Shown here one piece after another: positions 1 through 10,070 of a stretch of DNA of 64,000 nucleotides. The stretch comes from Helicobacter turcicus (GTDB lineage: Bacteria; Campylobacterota; Campylobacteria; Campylobacterales; Helicobacteraceae): assembly GCF_019711685.1 (NCBI RefSeq), contig NZ_JAIGYQ010000007.1, positions 17,589 to 81,588 on the forward strand, written 5' to 3'. Every line of letters begins with the position of its first letter. Positions within the stretch are counted from its first letter, which is position 1. Both the position numbers and the translations under genes were made by a program. Under the pieces are notes generated by a model that saw only the letters and a list, made by a program, of their open reading frames with translations, was not told the origin of the DNA and searched no databases.

Positions 1-477
1 GCAAGCCTTTACCACGACATTGCAAAACCATATTGCTATCGTAATTTTGGAAACTCCAAAGGACATGATAATTTAAAAATTGTTACACCACTGCTTGATA
101 TTGCGCTACCTAATGCGATAAAAACCCCCATGCTCTTGCTAATCCAAAACCACATTAAAATCTATCTTCTCTCCAAAATGCGCCCTGCAAAATGTGTAGC
201 TTTTTTTGAATCTTACAAAAAAGATTCCACATTGCTAGAACTTCAAATTACCTTATTATTAGCCGATAAACAAGGGAGCATAAGTTTTGAGGCACAACAG
301 AAATTTTCAGATTCCAACTTTTTTGCAGTCCGCACAATGCTATTGAATGCCTTTAAAGCACTTCTAGCCTACTCTCCAAAAGAATGGATTGCACAAAATA
401 CACCTAGCCCAAGTGCTATAAAGGCACACATCTTAAAAGAAAAAATTAGAATCTTAAAAGGAATTCTGTATTTTTAA
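1..477 (+). CDS. cca: CCA-adding tRNA nucleotidyltransferase, C-terminal part (5' end outside window)
   Basis: The reading frame is open from base 1 and stops at 477, so this is the 3' end of a longer gene. The first visible residues, LYHDIAKPYCYRNF followed by GHDN, resemble the HD-domain signature (HDxGKP...GH) found after the catalytic domain of bacterial CCA tRNA nucleotidyltransferases and poly(A) polymerases. The remainder is helical, as in the tail of that family, and ends in a basic stretch. CCA-adding enzymes repair or add the 3' CCA of tRNA in the cytoplasm. The catalytic domain lies outside the window, so another HD-domain protein cannot be excluded. Confidence 0.6.
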   Translation, partial: ASLYHDIAKPYCYRNFGNSKGHDNLKIVTPLLDIALPNAIKTPMLLLIQNHIKIYLLSKMRPAKCVAFFESYKKDSTLLELQITLLLADKQGSISFEAQQKFSDSNFFAVRTMLLNAFKALLAYSPKEWIAQNTPSPSAIKAHILKEKIRILKGILYF

Positions 478-502
478 GATATGTTTAAAAATGATTTTTA
501 TC

Positions 503-934
503 CTAGGTTAAAAACGTCTTTAAATCTCCATTAAACTCTGCAATATTCAGGCACTCTGGACATAAAGCTAAGGGCTTATCATGAAAGAATTTAACTTGCA
601 CTTTATGCGAATAAATCCCTAAAAAAAAACGCAAGTCATAAGCGACTACGGCTAGAAAATCAGAATTCTTAAGTCCTTCTAAGCAAGCTTTACAGCCACA
701 TAAATGCACATAAGGGTCGCCTTGATTTCTAAAGGTTGCTTCTTGGATTTTTGCTTGATAGAGCAAGACTTTTTGACACCTGTTACTAGGATAGTAAAAA
801 TAGATTCCTTTCCTATCTGCGCTTAAATCAGAAAAATCCGCCTTGATTCCACCATTTTGGAGCTGCTTAAAAAGCGCAGATTCTAGGCGGAACCCATCAT
901 CAGAACATGCAGCAATGATTTTTTCAAAAAACAT
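503..934 (-). CDS. Hypothetical protein with two cysteine pairs
   Basis: I do not recognise this 143-residue protein. It has two close cysteine pairs, CGCKAC in the middle and CPEC near the C-terminus, which suggests a bound metal or structural zinc (inference). There is no signal peptide or membrane segment. The frame extends to a TTG at 952, but the ATG at 934 is preferred because it follows the gmhA stop (936-938) by one base, which suggests translational coupling. It is the last gene of the hldD-hldE-gmhA cluster. Nothing in the sequence ties it to heptose synthesis beyond this position. Confidence 0.6.
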   Translation of the reverse strand: MFFEKIIAACSDDGFRLESALFKQLQNGGIKADFSDLSADRKGIYFYYPSNRCQKVLLYQAKIQEATFRNQGDPYVHLCGCKACLEGLKNSDFLAVVAYDLRFFLGIYSHKVQVKFFHDKPLALCPECLNIAEFNGDLKTFLT

Positions 935-935
935 T

Positions 936-1496
936 TTAATAACTTTTTTCAATCAAATCACAAAGAATATGTCCCATTAAAATATGCATTTCTTGAATAC
1001 GTGGTGTGTCATTGCTTGGAGAAATCAACAACACATCGCAAAGTTTTTGCATAGTTCCACCATCTCTACCGCTAAAACCCAAAGTCTTACAGCCCATTTT
1101 ACGTGCGCATTCTAAAGCATTTAGCACATTTTTACTCTCGCCACTTGTTGAGATTCCCCACAACATGTCCCCTTCTCTAGCTAGTGCCTCAAACTGCCTA
1201 GAAAATACAAAATTATAGCCATAGTCATTACCGATTGCCGTTAGCGCACTTGTGTCTGTTGTAAGAGCAATTGCACTAAGCCCTTGACGTTCTTTTTTAT
1301 AACGTCCTGTAAGTTCAGCCGCGATATGTTGCGCATCTGCAGCACTTCCACCATTGCCACAAAGCAGAATCTTATTTCCCCCTTTTAACGTATCAATTGC
1401 CATTTTTGCTGCAATTTCTAAGATTGGCACTAAGGATTCCATTTTTTGCGCACTATGTAAATGTGCTTTAATTTCATTTAAAATCACTGCTTGCAT
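936..1496 (-). CDS. gmhA: Phosphoheptose isomerase (sedoheptulose-7-phosphate isomerase)
   Basis: This SIS-domain enzyme converts sedoheptulose 7-phosphate to D-glycero-D-manno-heptose 7-phosphate, the first step of ADP-heptose synthesis for the LPS core. The sugar-phosphate loop [19 protein letters not shown] and the ISTSGES motif are both present. At 186 residues it has the family's usual length. The ATG at 1496 is preceded by AAGGA, and its first 13 bases overlap the end of hldE, so the two are probably translated together. The order hldD-hldE-gmhA matches the pathway cluster of Helicobacter. A gmhB phosphatase gene is not adjacent. Confidence 0.95.
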   Translation of the reverse strand: MQAVILNEIKAHLHSAQKMESLVPILEIAAKMAIDTLKGGNKILLCGNGGSAADAQHIAAELTGRYKKERQGLSAIALTTDTSALTAIGNDYGYNFVFSRQFEALAREGDMLWGISTSGESKNVLNALECARKMGCKTLGFSGRDGGTMQKLCDVLLISPSNDTPRIQEMHILMGHILCDLIEKSY

Positions 1497-3106
1497 TTAG
1501 ATTCCTTTAAATTTTTAATTTTTTGAATTAGGCTGGTTGTGCTTTTGCCCTCCACAAAGTCAATTAAACGCACTTCCTTGCTAAAGTTTGCTCCAATAAC
1601 TTCCTTCTCTACGTAGTCTGCGCCCTTTACTAATACATCAGGGCGAATCTTAGCAATCAACTGCTTAGGAGTGTCTGTCTCAAATACCACTACAAAATCC
1701 ACACACTCTAAGGCGCATAATTGTATGATTCTATCACTTTCACAATTCACTGGACGCTCATTCCCTTTTAGACGCTTGATGGAAGCATCACTATTGAGTC
1801 CAACGATTAATAAATCCCCTAATTTACGTGCCTTATGAAGATAGTCTAAATGTCCTAAATGTAAAATATCAAAGCAACCATTGGTGAAAATCACCTTAAA
1901 TCCCTCTTGCTTTAACTGCTCTAAACTCTCCAAAAAAAGCCCAAACTCACTCTCTTTAATCCACTTATCCTCATAAGGATTAAGCATCTTGCGCTTTAAA
2001 ATTTTGCTAATTTGCGAGTTAAAACCAAAATTCTCTTTTTGAACATCAAAAACCTTTAGAAACTCGGCATTCACAAGGGTAGAATCTAAAAGATTATTGC
2101 GCTTCAAATATGCCAAAATCTCCTGCTTGCTAGCTGTTGCAGAGCCTAACTTGCTTACAACTACTGCAGCTGCTGCATTTGCAAAATATACACTTTGCGC
2201 AATAGGCTTATCGAGGGCTAACATATAGGCTAAAGAGGCAATAACCGTATCTCCCGCGCCCGTTACGTCAAAAACTTCACGCGCAATAGTTGGAATTTTC
2301 TGTGCTTGAGGGATTTCCTTTTTAGCATTTTTTCTTCTTTTGCTGCTTTGTTGTTGCGTAGCAATTCCTTGATTCTCTCTTTTTTCCATAAAAGCAATCC
2401 CATCTTCACTAAGCGTGATGAGTGAAATCTCCAAACCACACAAATTTTGCAAACACACAAGAGCCTCATTTAGATTCTTTGTATCAGAAATTACAATCCC
2501 TGTGGCTTCTGTGGCTTCTTTTTTATTTGGTGTTAGAAGCGTTGCACCCTTGTACTTTGTATAATTCTTGCCTTTTGGATCGACTAGAATTTTAATCTTT
2601 TTACTTCTTGCTAGAGTGATTAGACGTTGTGTTAGTTCAACACTTAGCACACCTTTTTCATAATCGCTTAGCACAATACACGCAATGTTAGAATCCAAAA
2701 TTAAAGATTCTGTGAAATTGCAGATAAATTCTTCTCCCTCTCTAGAAATTAGCGTTTTATCCTCTCTATCTACACGTACTACCTGTTGATGTCCAGCAAT
2801 GATGCGGGATTTTTGCGTGGTTGGGCGATTTGTATGGTAAAAGATTCCATCCGTGTTAATACCAAGTCGCTCTAGCTCTGCTTTTAGTGTGCTTCCTGCA
2901 CTATCACTCCCTGCCATTCCACAAATCCAAACATTAGAATCTAAGCTAACAAGATTGCTTGCTACATTGCACGCACCACCTAATTTTAGTGATTCTTTTT
3001 TAACATCAATCACCTGTACGGGTGCTTCTGGAGAAATGCGCTCACAATTCCCCCAAATGTAATGGTCTAAAATCAAATCCCCAACAACTAAAATATTTGG
3101 CTTCAC
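1484..3106 (-). CDS. hldE: Bifunctional heptose-7-phosphate kinase / heptose-1-phosphate adenylyltransferase
   Basis: The N-terminal two thirds form a PfkB/ribokinase domain ([13 protein letters not shown] at the start; anion-hole motif DVTGAGDTV near residues 280-290). The C-terminal third is a nucleotidyltransferase with [14 protein letters not shown]. Together they phosphorylate and adenylylate D-glycero-beta-D-manno-heptose. The open frame reaches 3142, but a GTG at 3106 with AGGA about 8 bases upstream fits the family N-terminus better and lies just past the hldD stop. At 540 residues it is longer than most relatives (roughly 460-480), partly because of a Gln/Lys-rich insert around residues 242-272, just before the kinase anion-hole motif. 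Confidence 0.94.
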   Translation of the reverse strand: MKPNILVVGDLILDHYIWGNCERISPEAPVQVIDVKKESLKLGGACNVASNLVSLDSNVWICGMAGSDSAGSTLKAELERLGINTDGIFYHTNRPTTQKSRIIAGHQQVVRVDREDKTLISREGEEFICNFTESLILDSNIACIVLSDYEKGVLSVELTQRLITLARSKKIKILVDPKGKNYTKYKGATLLTPNKKEATEATGIVISDTKNLNEALVCLQNLCGLEISLITLSEDGIAFMEKRENQGIATQQQSSKRRKNAKKEIPQAQKIPTIAREVFDVTGAGDTVIASLAYMLALDKPIAQSVYFANAAAAVVVSKLGSATASKQEILAYLKRNNLLDSTLVNAEFLKVFDVQKENFGFNSQISKILKRKMLNPYEDKWIKESEFGLFLESLEQLKQEGFKVIFTNGCFDILHLGHLDYLHKARKLGDLLIVGLNSDASIKRLKGNERPVNCESDRIIQLCALECVDFVVVFETDTPKQLIAKIRPDVLVKGADYVEKEVIGANFSKEVRLIDFVEGKSTTSLIQKIKNLKESKCKQ

Positions 3107-3110
3107 CGAC

Positions 3111-4127
3111 CTATTCCTGCACAATTTCACTCCATACGCCACTTGCGTGAATCGCCTTAATGCTTGGTAAATAGTTTTTTACCCCAACTTCTAAGGAGAA
3201 ACGTGGCGTGTAGCCTAGAAATTCCTTAGTTAGCACAATATTTGCCTCTGTATGTGTTTGAAAAAATGTATAAGGATTATCAATATACTCTACTGCAAAC
3301 TCACCTAAATCCATTTTCAAACATGCAACAATGGCATTAAAAGAACGTGCATTGCCACTACCAACATTATACACGCCACTTTTTTTGGATTCCATTGCTT
3401 TAACATTTGCCTGCACCACATCTTGGATATATACAAAATCACGCTTTTGTTCACCCATTTTAAAAAGGCGCACTTTTTTTTGTCTTAAGGCTTGTAAGCT
3501 AAGTTGCAAAATCATCGAAGCTGTCTTGCCTTTATGCACTTCATTTTCGCCATAAACATTAAAATAACGCAACCCAACAATTTTTAGTTCTGGATAACGT
3601 TGCAAGTATTTTTGCGTAAGATTGTCCATCATTAGTTTTGAAAAACCATAAACATTTTCTGGAATCTCACCATCTCCTATACTATTTGGAGCATGAGAGT
3701 TGCCATACACGCCCGCACTTGAAGCATAAATCATTCTTGCATTACTGCGCACACACAAATCTAGTAAATCTTTATACGCATTCACATTTGCGCGCAAAAC
3801 TGCCTCTTGATTCATCACGGTCGTATCGGAAATAGCTGCTTGATGAAAGATATAATCAAAGTTGAAGCTCTCCAAACGCTCTAAGTCTTCTTTGCTTGTA
3901 ATATCCCCAACAATCACTTCCCCCTTAAAATCTAACAGATTTTTAAAATGCCCAAGCGACTTGAAATGCCCATTACTAAAAGTTTTTTCACTCCTAAAGC
4001 TATCAAAGATAACTACTTCAGCTTTATGGTATTTTTGGAAATAAAGTGCTAAATTTGAGCCAATAAACCCTGCACCACCAGTAATTAGAATCTTTTTACC
4101 CTCTAGGGAATCATCAATATATTGCAT
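3111..4127 (-). CDS. hldD: ADP-L-glycero-D-manno-heptose 6-epimerase
   Basis: This short-chain dehydrogenase-type epimerase makes the final ADP-heptose precursor for the LPS inner core. The NAD(P)-binding motif ILITGGAGFIGSNLA is at the N-terminus and a catalytic YGFSK (Tyr-x3-Lys) follows in mid-protein. Its 338 residues are close to the usual family length. The start ATG has AGGAGA directly upstream. It is the first gene of the minus-strand run hldD-hldE-gmhA, and the next gene starts about 5 bases after its stop. Confidence 0.94.
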   Translation of the reverse strand: MQYIDDSLEGKKILITGGAGFIGSNLALYFQKYHKAEVVIFDSFRSEKTFSNGHFKSLGHFKNLLDFKGEVIVGDITSKEDLERLESFNFDYIFHQAAISDTTVMNQEAVLRANVNAYKDLLDLCVRSNARMIYASSAGVYGNSHAPNSIGDGEIPENVYGFSKLMMDNLTQKYLQRYPELKIVGLRYFNVYGENEVHKGKTASMILQLSLQALRQKKVRLFKMGEQKRDFVYIQDVVQANVKAMESKKSGVYNVGSGNARSFNAIVACLKMDLGEFAVEYIDNPYTFFQTHTEANIVLTKEFLGYTPRFSLEVGVKNYLPSIKAIHASGVWSEIVQE

Positions 4128-4178
4128 TTTATCTCCTAAAATTTTTAAAACAACAAATTTTTAAAACAAACTCTCACA

Positions 4179-4184
4179 ATTATA
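4179..4184 (-). promoter_or_regulatory. Probable -10 box of the hldD operon
   Basis: The minus strand reads TATAAT here, about 55 bases upstream of the hldD ATG, in the divergent gap between hldD and the HDOD gene. The surrounding DNA is very AT-rich, as is usual for Campylobacterota promoters, which often lack a clear -35 box. This is a sequence match only. Confidence 0.4.
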
Positions 4185-4296
4185 ACAAAAACCGCATAAT
4201 ATTGCGCAAATCAAGGCACAAAAATGCGTATTTTATGTTATATTTATAAAAATTTTATTGTATTAGCATATCTGCATATTTTTGAGAGTCCTTGTT

Positions 4297-5106
4297 GTGA
4301 AAAATCTTATTGATACTAATATAGAAGCACTTCCTCCACTGCCACAGACTATTGCTGAACTTCAGAAAATTTGCCTAAACGAAGAAACAACAACAAAGCA
4401 AGTTGCTAACGTTATTGGAAAAGACCCCTTTTTGACTACAGAATTGATTAAATATGCAAACTCTCCTATTTATGGTTACACACGCAAGATTCACTCTGTT
4501 TTTCAAGCTGTTTCTATGTTTGGAATCTCCACAGCAAAAGGGTTAGCTATTGCTAGTGCGGTAAAATCAAGTTTTCAAATTGATTTAAGTCCTTATAAAA
4601 TTAGCACAAGGCAATTTGTCTATGCTGCAAACTTAAAAAGTGCGTTTTTGCTCCATTGGTATCAAGATAAAAAGGAATTATTAGGAATCCTAATGCCATG
4701 CGCACTTATAATGCATATTGGAATGGTTATAATTACAGATTGTATAAAAAAGAAAAATCAAGAACAAAACTTTATGCAAAAATTTGATCCTCAAGCCTTT
4801 ATAGATTCTGAAAATACACTCATCGGATACAATCAATTTGAAATTTTGGAGCTTTTGTTTGAGCATTGGAATTTTGAGCACACAATGGTGCAAGTTGCAC
4901 ATCATCTCTTAGAAGATGAAGTTCCAAAAGACTTAGAGCCTTACATTTATCCTTTGAGGGTAGTCAATGCGCTAATTAGTCCTTTTAGTATTGCAAACCA
5001 AACACAAATCAACACCGCCTTGCAATACATACGTCACTACAAATTAGATACGGAATCTTTCAATACTACGTTAGAACACATCAAAACTCTTCAGGGGTTA
5101 GTGTAG
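4297..5106 (+). CDS. HDOD domain protein (regulatory, HD-related output domain)
   Basis: The N-terminal 200 residues match an HDOD domain: LPPLPQTIAELQ, then a helical segment with DPFLTTELIKYANSP, typical of the family (N-S-x-x-Y/F). HDOD proteins are non-catalytic relatives of HD hydrolases and act in signalling, often with chemotaxis or second-messenger systems. The open frame starts with TTG at 4282, but a GTG at 4297 has GAGAG at a good distance and gives the usual N-terminus (VKNLIDTNIEALPPLP). It is transcribed away from hldD and converges on ispG. Its partner is unknown. Confidence 0.8.
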   Translation: MKNLIDTNIEALPPLPQTIAELQKICLNEETTTKQVANVIGKDPFLTTELIKYANSPIYGYTRKIHSVFQAVSMFGISTAKGLAIASAVKSSFQIDLSPYKISTRQFVYAANLKSAFLLHWYQDKKELLGILMPCALIMHIGMVIITDCIKKKNQEQNFMQKFDPQAFIDSENTLIGYNQFEILELLFEHWNFEHTMVQVAHHLLEDEVPKDLEPYIYPLRVVNALISPFSIANQTQINTALQYIRHYKLDTESFNTTLEHIKTLQGLV

Positions 5107-5108
5107 TT

Positions 5109-6203
5109 TTATTCACCTTTCTTTTGGGTTTGTAGCATTTCTTGCTCTGTCTTTATTACTTCTTTAATAAACACATCAATCAACTCTTCTTGCTTATATT
5201 TTCCAACAATTTCACCCTTTTTAATCACAAGCCCATCTCCATTTCCAAAAGCAATGGCAACATCAGCATGCTTTGCCTCCCCTAAAGCATTGACTGCACA
5301 GCCCATAACAGAGAGTTGCATTGGGGCGATGATTTTTGGCATACGTTCTTTTATTTCCTTTAAAATCGGCACTAAATCTGCTTGTAATCTCCCACAAGTT
5401 GGACAAGAAATATAAGTAATCCCTTCCTTTTGTCGCCCGCTAAAACGCAAGATTTCGCGTGCAACTTCAATCTCTTTTTCTAGTTCTCCCGTGATAGAAA
5501 CGCGCATTGTATCTCCAATCCCCTCCATTAAAAGCCCACCTAGTGCCATAGAGCTTTTAATCATAGAAGATTCCAAATCCCCTGCTTCAGTAACGCCTAA
5601 ATGAAAAGGATATTCCACTAAAGGTCGTAACATTCTATATGCTGCCATTGTGCGTTCTACATCACTAGCCTTCAAAGAAACTTTAAGATTTGTAAAACCA
5701 AAATCCTCTAAAAGCTTAATATTATACAATGCGGATTCCACCATTCCCTTAGGAGTTGCACCATACTTTTCTTCAAACTGCCTCTCCAAACTCCCCGCAT
5801 TAACTCCGATTCTAATAGGAATCCCACGTTCTTTACATGCATCTACTACTGCTTTGATTTTTTCTTTTGAGCCAATATTTCCGGGATTTATACGGATACA
5901 ATCCACAGATTCTGCGGCAATAAGGGCAAATTTATAACGGAAGTGAATGTCTGCAACAAGTGGCAAGGAAATCATATTTTTGAGTGTTTTGAGTGCATTT
6001 GCATCTTCTCTATCACTCACAGCAACACGTACAATATCACACCCTGCAAGTTGCAAACAATCAATTTGCGCTTTTGTTGTTTCTAAATCTGCAGTTTTAC
6101 TAAACACCATACTCTGCACAGAAATTGGTGCATCACCACCTACTAGCACATTACCCACAGCAATTTGTTTTGTTTTATAACGTGCTTTAATTAGAGATTC
6201 CAA
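5109..6203 (-). CDS. ispG: 4-hydroxy-3-methylbut-2-enyl-diphosphate synthase (flavodoxin/ferredoxin)
   Basis: This enzyme converts methylerythritol cyclodiphosphate to HMBPP in the non-mevalonate isoprenoid pathway. The N-terminal TIM barrel begins [12 protein letters not shown]. The C-terminal iron-sulfur domain has [11 protein letters not shown] and [15 protein letters not shown], which supply the cysteines for the 4Fe-4S cluster. Its 364 residues are normal for the short bacterial form. The start is a TTG at 6203, directly after the TAG of the upstream gene, with AAGGAG about 10 bases before it, so translation is probably coupled to the beta-propeller gene. Confidence 0.95.
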   Translation of the reverse strand: MESLIKARYKTKQIAVGNVLVGGDAPISVQSMVFSKTADLETTKAQIDCLQLAGCDIVRVAVSDREDANALKTLKNMISLPLVADIHFRYKFALIAAESVDCIRINPGNIGSKEKIKAVVDACKERGIPIRIGVNAGSLERQFEEKYGATPKGMVESALYNIKLLEDFGFTNLKVSLKASDVERTMAAYRMLRPLVEYPFHLGVTEAGDLESSMIKSSMALGGLLMEGIGDTMRVSITGELEKEIEVAREILRFSGRQKEGITYISCPTCGRLQADLVPILKEIKERMPKIIAPMQLSVMGCAVNALGEAKHADVAIAFGNGDGLVIKKGEIVGKYKQEELIDVFIKEVIKTEQEMLQTQKKGE

Positions 6204-8384
6204 CTATTTACTTTCTCCTTCATGTTGGTGTAAAGGTTGGTCATCAATGGATAGCAAGGAATCTGCTATGATTGTTGTAAGATAACCTTTAGGATTCCCA
6301 TCAAAAGGAATACTATCTAGCTCATGTTGCAATCCCATTTCGCTTACAACCTTCTTTAGTTCCTCATCTTTACCATAGCGCTCAATGTAATATTGAAATG
6401 TTTCTTTCCATGAAATATTCTCTTGCGCACCCTCTTTGCCCGGAGCATTCTTTGCAAATTCTGCTAAATAGGCAATCTTCAAAATCGCTGCAATCTTATC
6501 AACCCAACATTCAATATGCAAATAGTCTTTTAAATTATCTAGTGCACTCTTGCCATTTCCTACAACAGCAAAATTAAAAGCCATTTTCTCATGCTTTTTG
6601 AAAGTATCATACAAAAGCTTATATTCAGGCATAGAGCGCAACTCATAATGTTCCTCTGCAAGCCTAAAAGCTTCGCTTAACTTACGCTCTTTGCAGACTT
6701 GAGAGAAATCTTGTTTGAGTTGAATAATTTTAACTTTAGAGTTTGCAGCATTTTTAAAAGGAGCCATAGAGGCAAGCAATTTACACACTTCAAGTGCCTT
6801 TGCAAACTCATTTTGATTCTCTAGTGTATTAACCCTTTGGATAATCTGATCGCCAATTAAAAGCGCACTTTTATAGATAAGCACATCTTTTAAAAACGGA
6901 AAGCGCTCGGTCATTTTAAAATATTCCACAAAATTTTTTGCGCGGTATTCCTTATCCGCTTGCACATATTTATCGCTATTTCTAAGCAACATCATTGCGG
7001 AATCTTTTTTGCATTTTGCCAAAGTAAAAGGACGCAATAGATCTTGAGCTTTTGCTAGGTTACCTTGTGGATCTTGAAATAACAAGTGTTTGCAAACTTC
7101 AATAGTCTTATTCCATAAGCTTTCCATCTCTTCATAAGCAATCGTATCTTTTAAATAGGGGTGCTGCTCACTCAAACGATATGCCTCGGCATAATTTTTT
7201 GCTTCTAAGGCATCCATAAACTTCGCTGTAAATTCCTTTTGTTGCCAATAATAATCAAACTCTTCTTTTTTTGCTTTATCTAGCATAAAAGGCTCAATAA
7301 TTGCTGTTGCTTCTTGTATTTGGTCTTTTGCTAATAAATCAATTGCTTTTGCTAAAGCTTCTTTCCATTGCGATTCTAATTTCGTGCAATACACATCAAG
7401 TGTTTTTAAGAAAACATTTTTTTGCTGAATCACACCAAGTGCGCCTTTTAAATCATCTTTATCTAAGAATTCTAGCAGTTCTTCACGTGCTTCATCAATA
7501 TCCACAATCTCTACCACGCCATCAGAATAACCCAAATGAAGTAAATTCTCATAAAAGCGCATTGCTGTAATTCCATTTTGCTCCAAAGAGATAGAATCTA
7601 CAAGCGCATCATCACTTAAGCGGATAATTCTAAGTTGCTTATCCTTGCCCCCAACAATCGCAAACTCTTCACCCGGAAGCTTGTGGCAAGTCGTTAGCCA
7701 AGCACCTTGTAGTAACGTTTCTCTAATGATTTTATTCTCTTTAATATCATAGGTTAAAATTTTGCCTTCTTTTGTTACACAAAATAGGAGTGTGTTGTCG
7801 GCATAAAAAAAGGCATCTTCAATAAGATAGTCCATTTTTAGTGTAGCAACTTGTGTATTTTTTACGATATTAAAAATCGTAGCACTCTTACCAAAACATG
7901 CGGAGAATATTAAACTATCATCATCACTAAAAACAATAGAGGAGATTGTATCTGGTAGGGGTGGAAGACTTAGAATAAGTTCATGATGATCGGCTGAATA
8001 CACAAGCACTCGTCCATCCTCACCACCGGTTGCTAATAGACTATCATCATAGGAGTATGCGATTTTAGAAATTTGGAGTTTTTGCCAAGTGAGCTGTGCG
8101 ATTGGAGCAATGTTGGAATCGGTTTTGACCACAACACCTTTTGTGGATTTTGCAAAGCCTAAGGCAACCCTTTGAGCAGTATGTGAAACAGCTACTGCTT
8201 TGCTAAAGTGATGTAAAGGTTCAATATCTTTAGCAAGTTGCAACACACTATCTATTACATAGTGTTCTTTTGTGAATTTGGAGATATTATAAAAATTATC
8301 CACACAAACAATGGAATCTTCACCAACACCTATTCCTAAGGCACTTCCAACAAGTCTTATTCTTCCTTTTACCGGGAACATCAT
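6204..8384 (-). CDS. Large beta-propeller plus helical-repeat protein, function unknown
   Basis: This 726-residue cytosolic protein has no signal peptide or membrane segment. Residues about 40-300 hold WD40-like strands (LLATGGEDGRVLVYS, EEFAIVGGKDKQLRI, LLHLGYSDGVVEIVD), consistent with a six- or seven-bladed propeller. Residues about 310-690 are almost purely helical, with repeated units of the type KNYAEAYRLSEQHPYLKD and KNFVEYFKMTERFPFLKD. A propeller followed by an alpha-solenoid is rare in bacteria and recalls eukaryotic coat and intraflagellar transport subunits. That likeness is one of architecture, not proven homology. AGGAG precedes the double ATG start. It sits directly upstream of ispG and is probably cotranscribed. 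Confidence 0.75.
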   Translation of the reverse strand: MMFPVKGRIRLVGSALGIGVGEDSIVCVDNFYNISKFTKEHYVIDSVLQLAKDIEPLHHFSKAVAVSHTAQRVALGFAKSTKGVVVKTDSNIAPIAQLTWQKLQISKIAYSYDDSLLATGGEDGRVLVYSADHHELILSLPPLPDTISSIVFSDDDSLIFSACFGKSATIFNIVKNTQVATLKMDYLIEDAFFYADNTLLFCVTKEGKILTYDIKENKIIRETLLQGAWLTTCHKLPGEEFAIVGGKDKQLRIIRLSDDALVDSISLEQNGITAMRFYENLLHLGYSDGVVEIVDIDEAREELLEFLDKDDLKGALGVIQQKNVFLKTLDVYCTKLESQWKEALAKAIDLLAKDQIQEATAIIEPFMLDKAKKEEFDYYWQQKEFTAKFMDALEAKNYAEAYRLSEQHPYLKDTIAYEEMESLWNKTIEVCKHLLFQDPQGNLAKAQDLLRPFTLAKCKKDSAMMLLRNSDKYVQADKEYRAKNFVEYFKMTERFPFLKDVLIYKSALLIGDQIIQRVNTLENQNEFAKALEVCKLLASMAPFKNAANSKVKIIQLKQDFSQVCKERKLSEAFRLAEEHYELRSMPEYKLLYDTFKKHEKMAFNFAVVGNGKSALDNLKDYLHIECWVDKIAAILKIAYLAEFAKNAPGKEGAQENISWKETFQYYIERYGKDEELKKVVSEMGLQHELDSIPFDGNPKGYLTTIIADSLLSIDDQPLHQHEGESK

Positions 8385-8447
8385 AAATCTCCTATCCCAA
8401 AAAATTCCTAATAAAAATTATACTCTTTTCTCTATTTAAAATATATT

Positions 8448-9878
8448 TTATTTAGAATCTGTTTCATTTCCAATGCTTTTAGCATACCTTAAACTCTCTA
8501 ATGCCTTTAAAATACGCTCCTTTGTCTCATTAATGCCCAAAGCTGCTATAAGTGATGAGATTCCAACCCCACCACTACTTCCTAACAAAGCATAACGCAA
8601 GGGCATAAAAAGATTTTTTGCCTTAAGCCCGTGAAAGTCCGCAAATGTCGCAATTTCCACTTCTACATCTTGCGCACTTTGGAAAGGTTTTTTAAGCGTA
8701 TTTAGATACACAATAAACGCATTAAAAAAGTGAATATTTTCGTCAGTTTTTACCTTTTGGAGCATTTTTTTATCAAAGGACTCCACTGGGTTTAAGCACT
8801 TTTTTAGAATCTCCACAAATTCTACCAAAGTCTTTGATCTCTCTTTAATTTCTGGATATAAAACCTCTTGCACTACCACACTTGGCACACTTGCACCATA
8901 AAAAGGCAGAATCGCATTTATAGATTCCGCATTTAGCGCATTTAAATAGTGAGCATTTAGCCACAATAGTTTTTCTGCATTATAAGAAGAAGGTGCTGAG
9001 TTTAGATTGTTTGGATTGAAAAGCTCTAGCATTTCTCGCATAGAAAAAATCTCTGTATCACCATGACTCCAACCTAGGCGCACTAAGAAATTCAAAAGAG
9101 CCTGTGGCAAATATCCTAAAGCTTTGTATTCCATGACGCTCATTGCGCCATCACGTTTGCTTAGCTTTTTGCCCTCTGGATTCAAAATCATAGGAACATG
9201 AAAAAAACGTGGCACAGGAAATCCTAGTGCTTCATACACTACAATTTGTTTTGGTGTGTTGCTTAAATGGTCATCTCCACGAATAACATCTGTAATCCCC
9301 ATTAATGCGTCATCAATAGCTACAACAAAGTTATAAGTTGGCACTCCATCACTTCTTGCGATAATAAAATCATCTAATTCTTTTGCGCAAATACGCATTT
9401 CACCCTTAATGCCATCTTTAAAATAAACCTCACCCTCTAGGGGAGCTTTTATCCTAACGACAGGTTTTACACCCTCTGGAGGAGTACCGATAAAGTCACG
9501 ATAACGTCTATCATAATGCCACACTTTCCCTTTTGCTTCCGCCTCTTTACGATTTGCTTCTAACTCCTCTTTTTGCATATAGCAATAATACGCCTTGCCT
9601 TCTTTGAGTAGGCGTTCCACATACTTTGCATAGAGTGCAAAACGTTGACTTTGATACACCACTTCACCATCATAGTCCATTCCCACCCAATTAAAAGCTT
9701 GAAGAATTGCATCTTTAGCATCTATGGAGTTGCGCGCTAAGTCCGTATCCTCAATCCTCAACAAAAACTTGCCTCCATTTGCTCTAGCATAAAGGTAGTT
9801 AAACAATGCTGTGCGCAAACCACCAATATGTAAATAACCTGTGGGAGAGGGCGCAAAACGCGTTACAATATTGTTCAT
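8448..9878 (-). CDS. gltX: Glutamyl-tRNA synthetase
   Basis: This class I aminoacyl-tRNA synthetase charges tRNA-Glu. The HIGH-type signature is FAPSPTGYLHIGGLRTALF and the KMSKS-type motif is KLSKRDG. IRGDDHLSNTPKQI is also typical. Helicobacter species carry two GltX enzymes; the sequence looks closer to the discriminating GltX1 form than to the Glu-tRNA(Gln)-forming GltX2 (recalled family likeness, not computed). GatB, encoded at 16.6 kb, belongs to the amidotransferase that uses misacylated tRNA. It has its own short leader region and no close operon partner. Confidence 0.93.
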   Translation of the reverse strand: MNNIVTRFAPSPTGYLHIGGLRTALFNYLYARANGGKFLLRIEDTDLARNSIDAKDAILQAFNWVGMDYDGEVVYQSQRFALYAKYVERLLKEGKAYYCYMQKEELEANRKEAEAKGKVWHYDRRYRDFIGTPPEGVKPVVRIKAPLEGEVYFKDGIKGEMRICAKELDDFIIARSDGVPTYNFVVAIDDALMGITDVIRGDDHLSNTPKQIVVYEALGFPVPRFFHVPMILNPEGKKLSKRDGAMSVMEYKALGYLPQALLNFLVRLGWSHGDTEIFSMREMLELFNPNNLNSAPSSYNAEKLLWLNAHYLNALNAESINAILPFYGASVPSVVVQEVLYPEIKERSKTLVEFVEILKKCLNPVESFDKKMLQKVKTDENIHFFNAFIVYLNTLKKPFQSAQDVEVEIATFADFHGLKAKNLFMPLRYALLGSSGGVGISSLIAALGINETKERILKALESLRYAKSIGNETDSK

Positions 9879-10070
9879 AAATACTCCTAAAGTAAGGATT
9901 AACCCTTAAATCTTGTGCAGAATCTTACCTTAAAGATTCTAAATTTTCTCCCTAAAGCCATAGAATTTTGCGTAGGAAAATCTACAACAAACTACCTAAA
10001 CTTAGAATCTTAAAAGCGTTGTTAAAGTTTTGTTAAAGTAGAATCAAGCAAAAAATAATTAGGATTTTTT

